DNA of 64,000 nucleotides from Gonatopus flavifemur (lineage: Eukaryota; Arthropoda; Insecta; Hymenoptera; Dryinidae). The DNA lies in contig JAFFJZ010000001.1 of NCBI GenBank assembly GCA_018340375.1, positions 40,602,001 through 40,666,000 of the forward strand, read 5' to 3'. The translations under genes were made by a program, and so were the position numbers. Below the pieces are notes generated by a model. The model did not search any database. It was not told where the DNA came from and was given only the letters and a program-made list of their open reading frames with translations. This document shows positions 55,134 to 64,000 of the stretch, piece by piece; positions within the stretch are counted from its first letter, which is position 1; each line of letters begins with the position of its first letter.

Positions 55134-58063
55134 AAAAGTTCCGCATCTGATCGCACTTTCACGTCAACATGCCGGACTTTTAGGGATTTTTCTGAGCACA
55201 CCCTAATAAGTTCGTACTGCCTCAATGATACGTCAATGTTACGTTGCCAAATGTTCAATTTGATACTTGAATGATACCTAAACGATACGTCTAAAATATC
55301 TTTGATATTGAAAAGATACACTTGAGATACCATGGGAAAAGAACTTCATACGGTATCATTGTTACTTGAAGAATACAAAAACACCTCTTCATTGTATCAC
55401 AACTTGGACTATGTAGTAGACATAAACGAATCCGTCGAGGATTGATTTAATTCTGCTTAGACTGTTAGAAATAAACTCTCATCTCAGTCGTGACAAAAGA
55501 TCTCTGTATTCGCTTCTGTTTTCCGAATTTCATCGTTTGATACCTCACTCAAGTGTCATACAACTGATGAGTTATCGGGATGAAATTTTTCGGAAAAAAG
55601 AATAATGTGAAGACAGAGCGGGGGGGGGTGGGTCTTCATTAGCAGCAACCTCCACGCGGTGAGACCTGGGAAACCTACATTGTTTCAATGACGCTGAAGA
55701 GTCGGTTGTCCAAATACAAATTCCGTATCGGTTCAACCAATTCGTTTCTCGCATCATTGGAATTCTGAAGGGCTGCTACAAAGTGAGGAATCTTTGCTCA
55801 AAATGACAAATGGACTCCTTTGGATGGGTTTTTTCCTGTGAAGTACGACTTCAAACTGACCAATTCTCCAAGATTTTTAGTATGATATCTCAAATCTGCA
55901 ATTCCAGATTAGGACGAAATGGAATTTTGAAATGGATTTCATCTATCCGACATGATCGTGATTCCAAATTGATGCCATTGGAAAATCTGCCTTCCTCTCA
56001 ATTTGGAACCGCAAGTTTGGGATATCAGATGGAAACTTTTCGGGAATTCTCCAACAGCACCAGGTTGTTTCGACATTTCCAAAACGTTCCGAGGATGTTT
56101 TCGACACATTCGGGCATTTTTAGAATGTTTTGAAGCGCTCCAAATGTTGTCAACGTTGTTCAGTTGTGAACCATTTTTGAAAGAAGAGAAACCGCCATAT
56201 ATTTCCGTAGAATTCTTTTAATCCGATGTAGGATTACCATGAGTCTTGGAAAACCTGGACATATACTCTTTTCATGATGTGCAGGAAAGATCTGGCAGGG
56301 TTTTTGATTTGTACAGTTCAGTACTCTTTTTGTCCTCTTTTCATGGAATGAATTATATCTACGTTCCGATATTGAAAAAAGTGTACCAAAGTAGTGAAAA
56401 TCTCTTCCCAATCACATTTATTCATGAATGACGAAATGTCACATCATTGGCAGGAACATCGAGTTACTGTAAAATGATTGATTTGGTTATTTCTGAGGTA
56501 TCTTTTGAAATCCACAAATCACGCGATTTTGCCGCAACTTGCATAGGTACAGTCTTGCTTTAGAAATTGAGCAAATCTATTAGGCGATTGATTCATAGGA
56601 TTATCGAATTTCTACATCGATCTTTGTGTATCATTCACAGTTGCAACAACGACAGTCGCCCCAAAGGAAGACTTCGTCAAACGAAAAACGTCACATTCGC
56701 GTATCATATATTCACATGTTACGTTTCATTATAGTATTGTTCAGGTATCATTTTTGACAATATGAAACGTATTATCGAGGTCGCAATAAAGTATGGATAC
56801 CTCCAAGATACGCAACCTCATTGATACCTGAAATACTATACCCAAAAGATTCATATCACGAACTTGCTAGAGCATACTTTCCGTCCATAAACCATATAAT
56901 GCCACTTCACAGTAAATTAGAATTCTTTTGATTAGCTATTTTTCCCACGTGTTATTGAATTGCTGAATCTAATATATCGGATCAAAAATTTGAAGGATTC
57001 ACTATGAACAAACTGATTTTCTCGTTGATCCCATATTATTCTAAAATTCATGCAATGGGATGAAAATTGTAAGGACATTCAAATTCGTTTCGAGATGTAT
57101 GATTTACGACGACAGCTCACCTTCATAATTACCAGACTGCACAAAAATAACACAAGATGTCTTATAATAATTTTGCACATCGGTGATTATCGATATATAA
57201 TAATTGCTATCATTAAACACTTGTACAGAAAAACTTTCTCCCAAAACGACTAAAAGTATTCCGATAAAAATCATATCCAATGAGATTTCATATTAATTGT
57301 ACTAAATTTCCATTTAATCCGCGTTGATTGTTAACAGAATAGGGGAAATATCATGCAAGACGGGAGTTTGTTGTGTAAGCACATGTACGTCCGACTGAAC
57401 GGCTATCGTCATGGTCGCTTGAATTTATCGGACTTTATCGTACTGTGGATCAGTCAAAGAGGGTGCGAATGTATATTTCGATCATGCGAGGTCCTCGTAC
57501 ATTATTCATTGTGGACGTATTGTCTGTCACGGTGATACACAAATCACACGAAGATGCGCATTGATATGTGTAGTGCCTTCGTAAATGACTATCCTTCATA
57601 TCGACTCACAAATTATATCCCTATGAAATTTATAGGTACTGTATGTTGACATTTTGATGTGAAAAACGGTCGCGTAAAATTGCCAGATTGAGATCTTTAC
57701 TTCCTCAAAATTACAAGAAAGAAAATTAGATCTCGTGTCACAAAAAGCCATAAAATGCACTAATTATTTTCAACAGATGTAATCTTGTTTGGAGTAACAG
57801 TGGATCAGGTTGGACGTCGATGCTCGATATAATACATCAAATATATGTCACAGTAAGAAATTTCTGCATGAATTTTAATGTTCTTGCCAGAAGTTGTTTT
57901 ATAAATACTTGCATGAATTGGTTTTCATGCGCATTTCACATTCAATTTAATGTCTTTCAACAAATCTATACTTGACAGTTTCATATTTTCTGCATGCATT
58001 AAATGTAATTAGAGATCGAAAATTTTCACCGAAAATGCATAAAATTGGAATTGGCGGTTAGCA
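55134..58063. other. Stretch with no gene recognised
   Basis: The region 5' of IR 1 where its signal-peptide exon might lie. I could not identify it. A GC-richer segment at 57350-57540 follows GTTAACAG and has open frames on both strands without domains. Other frames are short and conflicting. Confidence 0.35.
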
Positions 58064-58493
58064 GTGTCGACAAACTCCCTAATAACGCAATTAACATACT
58101 CATGATTACATAGCAACGTAATCAACAAAATCATTTTGATTTTTGGCTTAAAATTTCGGCCGCCAAGCATCAGCCGGCAATTCAAACTATTTTGTTAATT
58201 ACATTGATATGTAATCGTAAGTATGCACAGAGACATAAGTATTGCCGGCATAACAAGCAGGTCTGTTCCAATGGCGTTTACAAAAAAAATTAGCTGAAAG
58301 AGCAAGAAAAATGATAGACACAACTACATTTTTTCGCTGACATAAACCAATTTGTTAAGAGAACTAACCTCTTAGCTGCTGGAGTGAATATGTTTGCAAG
58401 AACAACAAATCTCTTTGTAGGCGCTATAGTAGCAAACCATTTTTTTTCCGTGTGATAATTGCATTATTAGAGAGCTTTTCTACATTGTCGACC
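58064..58493. repeat. GTGTCGACAAACTCCCTAATAA foldback with insert
   Basis: The left TGTCGACAAACTCCCTAATAACG pairs with the right AATTGCATTATTAGAGAGC then CATTGTCGACC. ACGTAATCAACAAAATCATTTTG-like words pair with AAACTATTTTGTTAATTACA. From about 58213 to 58457 a decayed element ending TTTTTTTTCCGTGTG interrupts it. Confidence 0.55.
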
Positions 58494-58859
58494 ACCAATA
58501 TTACAAATTTTCTTACAAATTAAAAGTCACAATTTCAATTTTAGTCACTTTTTTGATCGATTTGTAAATATGTAATGTTCATATATATGAAACTGAATGA
58601 ATGCAGTTAATTGAAAAAAACTTCCTGATGTTTTTGACAGTCTATAATGTGTCTTGCTTCAATTTCCCAACAAGATGATTATAGAATTGAAAAAAATGAA
58701 TACATTCCAATTAGTTGCTGAAACATTTTAATGAAACCAAATTTTCCCCATATCGGGTTGACATATTATAGAGGAAAGGGTCTGAAAATGGGCTACCACT
58801 TTGATTTCATTTCCTACCGGCCAGTCTTCACGTGGAAAATCCAAATAAAAATCACAGCA

Positions 58860-59007
58860 ACCTTAGTAGAAATGCTCTAATCATTGACGAGTTTTGTAAC
58901 GCTTAACTAGCCAAAAACTAGACACTCACAAGTGCCTAGTGGGGTTCTGGTGAGGTACTTGCAAATGTCTAGTATCTTCTCAATAACTAGAGCATTTCTA
59001 CTTGGGA
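58860..59007. repeat. CCTTAGTAGAAATGCTCTAA foldback
   Basis: The left CCTTAGTAGAAATGCTCTAA and right TAGAGCATTTCTACTTGGG are inverted. AACTAGCC, AACTAGACACT and AAGTGCCTAGT words lie inside. Same family as 53132-53287. Confidence 0.65.
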
Positions 59008-59312
59008 AGAACCTACAACTACTGCCAAAGGTCTGTGTTTGAGCAATATACTCTTTTTTCAATGAATCAAGGAGTGATAAAACTTTTTCTGGAAAACGTG
59101 AAACTGTAATTTTTGAAAGTGGGCTCCGAATATGGACTACCCGTAAAACATTTTCGAAACTGTTGGCAGTTTGGTGTTTGTGGCGGAACTGTTATGATAT
59201 CAATCTATCCTCCGGTTAATTCACGCTTCTATACTCCCCTAATAAGCTACATATCGTGTCAGATCCAACGGAACGGATAACTAGTAATAATAATATTGAA
59301 AACATCGCATAC

Positions 59313-59488
59313 CTGGAAAAGTTTTGATAGGCACCGAAGAATATAAATTCACTTGTGGAAGAAACACGTTGTACTGTAATCGCCAACTGCTGTACACGCA
59401 ACTTGTCGGTGATAAGGAACATGTTGAATCGGTCATCGCCATACAAGCCGATAACTTCGATTGCCCATATTCGGACCCTTTCCTCCAT
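59313..59488 (-). CDS. Isolated coding-looking exon, unrecognised
   Basis: The minus-strand ATG at 59488 opens 58 codons plus AG ending at a good donor, TTTTCCAG|GTATGC. The peptide looks like real protein: MEERVRIWAIEVIGLYGDDR, then a stretch with DKLRVQQLAITVQRV and EFIFFGAYQNFS, alternating hydrophobic strands and no signal peptide. An in-frame TAA 36 nt upstream of the ATG and no usable acceptor between them argue that it is a first coding exon. It lies between the two IR genes, but its phase-2 end does not fit the phase-0 start of the first IR exon found, so I do not attach it. It could be a separate gene, a pseudogene remnant or, with a further exon, the missing 5' part of IR 1. No family recognised. 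Confidence 0.4.
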
Positions 59489-59951
59489 TAAAAATTTTAT
59501 ACCATCAATGTCAACAATTTGTTACTACTCGTTTCATGGCCGGAACTGGATTCAACGTCGGAAACATATTTTATAAATTGCCAATTAGGTGTTAAAACTC
59601 TCAACCCATTCACAAACACACCTCCCCGACCAGAAATGAATATCGGCCCATTCAAGGCTCCATTCTGGCGCAAGTTGGAGTGGTCTTGGGTCAAGACAAG
59701 GCCTTGTATAGCGTATTTTGCAATCGTAACGTTTCTACCCGGATGATTTGTTATAATTATGATTATTAAACTTGCTCTAATTGGTACAAACGTGAAATAC
59801 TCTCGTATGAGCTCTGATTAAAGAATCCCATCCATTCCGATTAAACATGCAGAATTCTAATTGAAAATGATTAATATCCATCAGATTTGAATCATCATTC
59901 TGCACATTGAAAGAAAATTAATTAGGATTGAAAGGATTCTTTCTACTCAAG
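59489..59951. other. Stretch with no gene recognised
   Basis: CACACCTCCCCGACCAGAAATG and GGCCCATTCAAGGC words near 59616-59665 recall the interior of the 26881-28088 element, so a decayed relative is likely. The minus-strand frame 59497-59694 lies in it. Confidence 0.35.
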
Positions 59952-60300
59952 ACCCGGAAAAAAAGGATCAGATCTGACCAGATCTAAATTTTGGTCAGAT
60001 CTAAACAGATCTATTAAGATCTGAAAAACTGCGATTTTGGCTTGTGTTTGTCACAATATATGTGCAAAATTAAATTCATATACAGACAGATATCACAAAA
60101 TTTCTGACAATTGAACCACCAATTGCTCATTAGGATTTAATCTAATAGTCGATTCAGATCTAACGAGATCTACTCAGATCTAACCAGATGTGCCAAGATC
60201 TGATCAGATCTAATCTGATCTTTTGAACCAGATCTGACCAAAAATCAGATCTACTCAGATCTATTTAGATCTGAATAGATCTAATGATTTTTTCCTGGGG
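59952..60300. repeat. Foldback element saturated with AGATCT
   Basis: Ends are ACCCGGAAAAAAAGGATCAG and GATTTTTTCCTGGGG. I count 15 exact AGATCT hexamers in about 350 bp (mostly as CAGATCTA, CAGATCTG or AAGATCTG), against about 0.1 expected by chance. A non-repetitive core lies at about 60030-60145. No coding frame. Confidence 0.85.
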
Positions 60301-60972
60301 AGGGTACACTGATACGAATTTCCTGTCCCGTACAAGACACCTGCTTGTAAGCGACAGAGAAAATGGACATCCTCAAAAGGTTTTGAGAATGCAACTGGTG
60401 CTGGTTGGCAACTCCTCTACATCGTTTGTCCGTTTCTCCTCCTTGTATCTACTTCTCTCTTTTATCCACCTCGCCTTCGCGGAGATATACGACGTGGAGA
60501 TCGGCGGTTGTGCTGTTAGGGATCGTGATTGGTCTGAAGAAAAATGAAAAAACTCTTACAAACTCTGAAAAAAGTATGTGCAGAACATCCCAAATCTCTC
60601 AGATTTCCCATTAAAATTTCATAGGTTTCTGAAGTTTTCAAAGTTTCTCAAACTTTCTTCCATAACCATTCCTTCACGGAGAAAAATAAAGTTCTGAAAA
60701 TTAGAGACAATATCACAGTTATTGTTAGACAGTGTAGTAAAAATGAATGCTTTGCCTAACATGCTTTGGCATGTGCGTGCAACCTTACACATGATCGAAT
60801 ACATATTTTTACTACCCCGTGTAACAACAATAACAGTGGTATTTTCTCGTATCTTGCCATTTTAGTAGGAAAGTAGTAATTTCTAAGACTTTATTTTCCT
60901 CCTTCATGTTGCACGACGGCGTGAATGAGAAAAGTAGAAGCCATGGAGAAGCAGCGTGGATCAAGCCACCCC
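60301..60972. other. Stretch with no gene recognised
   Basis: CTGAAAA/CTCTGA words at 60535-60660 resemble the interior of 24268-24610. A weak inverted pair (TTCACGGAGAAAAATAAAG with TATTTTTACTACCCCGTGT) spans 60676-60823. The GC-richer plus-strand frame at 60284-60547 has no domain. Confidence 0.35.
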
Positions 60973-61112
60973 ATACAGCACCGGACATTTCTACGTTACC
61001 TCTATGTTGTCTCTACGTGGAATCTTCGTTCATCCACGTTCTATCCACGTCCACCATTTATCCACGTAGGGGCCACGGAAATGCGAGGTAGAAATCGGTA
61101 GATGTGCTGTGA
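60973..61112. repeat. ATACAGCACCGGACATTTC foldback with CTACGT words
   Basis: The left TACAGCACCGGACATTTCTAC pairs with the right GTAGAAATCGGTAGATGTGCTGT. CTACGTTACC, CTACGTGG and CCACGT repeat inside. Related to 54543-54659; similar words continue to about 61340. Confidence 0.6.
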
Positions 61113-61627
61113 GGGACGTAAATCTCAACCATTCCATTTCTTTCTGTAATAAAACTATGTCAAGGCAATGTAACAACCACCATCTCTCCACGTTGTGACC
61201 ATCTTCTGAATTGCGAGCATTCTTCCTTTGATTCTCCGTTGCCTCAACAATCCACCACCATTCATCTACGTTGCCTCCACGTGGCGTGCGCGGATGATCC
61301 CCTCGTTTCCTGCGTTGCCTCTACGTAGGTGTCTTGTACAGGCTAAGTTCGCACAAGGAAGTGTCACTTTCGCTTTTATGAAACTCGAGTAAACTCTTAG
61401 TATACATAAGATTAAAATTTATGGAACACTCCATGTTGTGACCTTGAGAATTTGATTTTTGTCAGAATAATCATGTGCCCAATTCGGAAGAGGAGCTAAG
61501 AAGGCAGGTAACAAAACAAACTATTTCTTGAAAACGGAGTGAGATATCGTCACTCTTCCTAAATATCACGTCACAATAATAGGTATCATACGAATCATTC
61601 TCCCAAAAAAGAGTAAATTTCGGTCCT

Positions 61628-61865
61628 TCATTCTTCTCCCACCAACCGCCGCAATTGAATTTTATTATTCGAATAATTGAATTGCCATTTTTCCAGTATT
61701 AGTATAACGAGACTCGAAAGACATGCGCATATAAAGATAAATAGAATGGGAGCAATGCTCGTGAGAATAACTGGCTCAAATTTACCCTCCCGCGATGGTA
61801 AATGTCTCTTAGGTGATGCCGTTTTGAATCGATTTATGATGCCGGTGCCCAGAAATCTCTGCAGG
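61628..61865 (-). CDS. IR 2 last exon: end of S2 and M4
   Basis: Acceptor AATTTCAG at 61866, then C|CTG CAG AGA. The C completes His with the CA from the exon before. 78 residues, ending LRRLVGEE and a stop at 61628-61630. M4 spans about residues 34-56 of the exon. Confidence 0.8.
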
Positions 61866-63759
61866 CTGAAATTGAAACAGGAAAAAAACATTTATAATAT
61901 TCTGCATTCAACCCGAGATTTCAATGAATAAAATTATAATCCTGAATTTTGTAGTTATAGAAATCCAATGAAATTTTGCAAATGATCGCTCGGGAAATAT
62001 TGTTAGAAGCCAAATTCCATATCAAGATCCACATGTCCCAAATCCGTACTTGGATTTCTGTATAATTTTCATTGTAAATTTTAGAAATGTAACTTGATCC
62101 TTGTACTGAATATGAGAGTCATGAAGACCCAACGTTTGGATATCAATAGTCAGTAGATCATGGATCAATTTTAACTAGATTTCCGGAGACAGAACCCGTT
62201 CCAAGCCTAACAATTTTTCGTTCGGTTCTGACACGGATATCCAGTATGGTGAACAAAACTATTACAGAGTTTTGTCCATTTCATTATGTATTATAAGTAG
62301 AGAACTTATTTACAAAAATTTGTGTATCACTCCCATTAACAATTCACTAAGAGGATACCATGTTGAAAAAACCCAACTGGGTTCGACCATGCTGGATAGG
62401 ACCAATAGGAATTTGGTGACATGGTTGAACCATGCTGGGTAGGACCTACCCATCTGGGACCAACATGGTCCTACCTAGGTCCCCTACAGGTGGGTCATAC
62501 TCAGTATGATTTTACCTAGGTTAGTATTGCCCAGTATGGTTTCACCTAGGTTGGCCCTATCTTGGATGGTTATACCCAACTTTACTAACCCAATACCTAC
62601 ATAAGTCAGACGGTGTTCGATATAAACTCTCATAGCAATAATTGAATCCTCAAAACTCCAGTAGTATGAAGCATAATTACCCAGGTGTTTTAATTTTTAT
62701 TATATGTTACTAGAGCTTCATCTCGCTGGCATTTCCAGATTTCTTTTTCATTATAGATCGTGATGGAGGGGGTAATCTCGTTGAATCTGACTCAACTGCC
62801 CTCATGGTCTGTAACTGGCATCGGCTGGAACCAAATTGGTCCAATTGGAACCAAGTTGGTCCCATATTGGTTTTTGGGCCACCCATCATGGTCAGTATGG
62901 TAGAACCAAGTTGGTCCAGCTGGGACCAAGTTGGTTCCATGTTGGACCATGCTGAGTTTTTTCAACAGGGTATGAAATAATTGTATTAATAAATCATACT
63001 CACTGATGATTCATGATGTCGATAAAAGGATTGTTTTTTGACAATACAATTGACATACTATCCATTCTATGTGCATCTATGACATCTAGTTTACAATGTA
63101 TATATTCTCTCATCATGATCATTGTATCCATCGAAGTATAATATCCTACTCTTTCTAGGCAAACCTGTTTCAATATAATGATAAGCTTAAAAATTGGGTG
63201 GAATAAAATAATTCGACTGAAAAGATGATATCATTTCTCTTCCTTATATGAATGATTAACTAAAATATGAGATGATTTCTGGTAGAAGTACATCTAGTTT
63301 CACCAGATTTAACTACAATAGCTACTAACCCGTCAATGGTCAGCCATTAATTGGATTAGTATTACAATTTCCACTTCGACTATTCTCTTAATTTATCCTA
63401 TTGTGAGTTTGTACAGTACTAATCTAATACTCAGAAGAATGATCCTCAAAAACCCTTGTAACTTGCTAAGAAAGATTCTTAATTTCATGAGAAAAATCAA
63501 TTGAACTGCCAACTTTGTACTTATGCATGTTATGAATTATGAAAACTGGTTCTCATGAAATGCTATGTGTTTTGGCAAAGAAAGGGAAAAACAGATTGTC
63601 ATAAAGTGATTTCGGAGTGGTGAACATTATAACAATAGTCTAGAAACGAATATTATTGTGAATACTTACTTGTTGAAAGGCTTGATAATGATTATAAGGT
63701 AAATCTTGTTCTTTTTTCATCAATTTCCTCATTCTTTTCATTAACGGATCTTCCGAATC
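61628..63759 (-). CDS. Ionotropic receptor 2, last three exons (cut by window edge)
   Basis: Minus-strand exons 63759-63670 (90 nt), 63164-63004 (161 nt) and 61865-61628 (238 nt) join in phase to encode the end of lobe S2, M4 and a short tail. They match IR 1 exon by exon. DPLMKRMRKLMKKEQDLPYN corresponds to the 30-residue exon, then VCLERVGYYTS and LSKNNPFIDIMNH to the S2 exon, then LQRFLGTGIINRFK and M4 (SIAPILFIFICACLSSLVIL) to the last. Tail about 20 residues against about 60 in IR 1. Sequence identity to IR 1 is modest, so the duplication is not recent. No in-frame stop or frameshift was found. Upstream exons (M3, pore, M1, S1) lie beyond 64000. Function as for IR 1: chemosensory ligand-gated channel subunit, by family. 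Confidence 0.8.
62356..62972. repeat. TACCATGTTGAAAAAACCC element in IR 2 intron
   Basis: The left TACCATGTTGAAAAAACCC pairs with the right GAGTTTTTTCAACAGGGTA. The interior repeats ACCATGCTGGGTAGGACC-type and TTGGTCC/GGACCAA words. It sits in the intron between the last two IR 2 exons; the minus-strand frame at 62710-62940 is incidental. Confidence 0.7.
63004..63164 (-). CDS. IR 2 S2 exon, 161 nt
   Basis: Acceptor TTGAAACAG and donor CA|GTGAGT, phase 0 in and 2 out, as in IR 1 exon 6. It starts VCLERVGYYTS and ends VLSKNNPFIDIMNH plus CA; the Cys pair positions (VC and HCK) match IR 1. Confidence 0.85.
63670..63759 (-). CDS. IR 2 S2 exon, 90 nt
   Basis: Acceptor ACTGATTTAG and donor CAACAA|GTAAGT, phase 0 at both ends. 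It encodes 30 residues beginning DSEDPLMKRMRKLMKK with LP eight residues from the end, as in IR 1 exon 5 (where the spacing is similar). Confidence 0.8.
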
Positions 63760-63866
63760 CTAAATCAGTATAGAATATAAGTTATTCCCACGTGAACATG
63801 GATTCCAATAAGGAGAAAGATACATCCAGTCATCATGCATTTGGTATCCATACACATTTCGTAAAT

Positions 63867-63963
63867 GCCCCTAGTAGAAAAATTCCACTGAAAATCTCTG
63901 AAATGTTCAGATTCTTTCAGGTTTGTTTTCAGTGAAATTCAGGAAAATTTTTTCACCGGGGGC
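63867..63963. repeat. Short GCCCCTAGTAGAAAAATT element with CTGAAA words
   Basis: The left GCCCCTAGTAGAAAAATTCC pairs with the right GGAAAATTTTTTCACCGGGGGC. CTGAAA/TTTCAG words lie inside. A small relative of 24268-24610, in the IR 2 intron at the window edge. Confidence 0.55.
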
Positions 63964-64000
63964 CTCCTTATATATATTGAAATTTCTGTTAAATAAATGT

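Noticed and set aside
57353..57535. 60-codon plus-strand frame in GC-richer DNA, preceded by GTTAACAG
   Set aside because: No domain, and the opposite strand is equally open; kept only as a note in the region entry.
59313..59488. Attachment of the orphan exon to IR 1 as its first exon
   Set aside because: Phase 2 at its donor does not match the phase-0 start at 52719, and it has no signal peptide.
1..64000. tRNA, rRNA, CRISPR or intact transposase genes
   Set aside because: Looked for on both strands by eye; no cloverleaf-like box pairs, no regularly spaced repeats, and no transposase or reverse transcriptase frame were found.

Overview
The window looks like nuclear DNA of an insect, probably a hymenopteran. 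It is AT-rich and gene-poor. Its genes are split by ordinary GT-AG introns, and one of the two recognisable gene families, the divergent ionotropic receptors (IRs), is confined to protostomes. The order-level guess is an inference from overall character. No bacterial, viral or organellar gene was seen, and no tRNA, rRNA or CRISPR.

Layout. (1) 4.5-5.86 kb, minus strand: the first coding exon (451 codons, then a clean GTGAGT donor) of an unrecognised gene for a disordered, basic/serine-rich protein; the rest of the gene lies beyond the left edge. (2) 5.9-41 kb: no confidently assignable gene. This stretch is a graveyard of short foldback (MITE-like) elements, many nested or placed end to end. 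(3) 41.05-52.72 kb, minus strand: seven exons of an IR of the IR75-like type. I joined them by splice sites and reading phase into 621 codons, covering the N-terminal extracellular part, ligand-binding lobe S1, M1, pore, M3, lobe S2 and M4. The signal-peptide exon was not found. (4) 59.31-59.49 kb, minus strand: an isolated coding-looking exon of unknown family. (5) 61.63-64.0 kb, minus strand: the last three exons of a second IR, cut by the right edge. Its 90-nt and 161-nt exons and their phases match those of the first IR, so the two are tandem duplicates. If both work, each would be a ligand-gated cation channel subunit in chemosensory neurons, probably paired with a broadly expressed co-receptor such as IR8a; that pairing is family knowledge.

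The repeats are the striking part. Several groups recur: elements with TACACGGAGAAAA-like ends; elements with (C)ACAGCAC ends; elements bounded by TTAA, including three chained head to tail that share their TTAA borders; and elements whose interior is saturated by one short palindromic word (15 exact AGATCT in about 350 bp, six exact AGATATCT in about 560 bp, others with AACGTT, ACGCATG, AGTG/CACT or CAGC/GCTG). Some sit within about 40 nt of IR splice acceptors. One (26.24-26.44 kb) folds into a 61-bp stem with a single G-T wobble.
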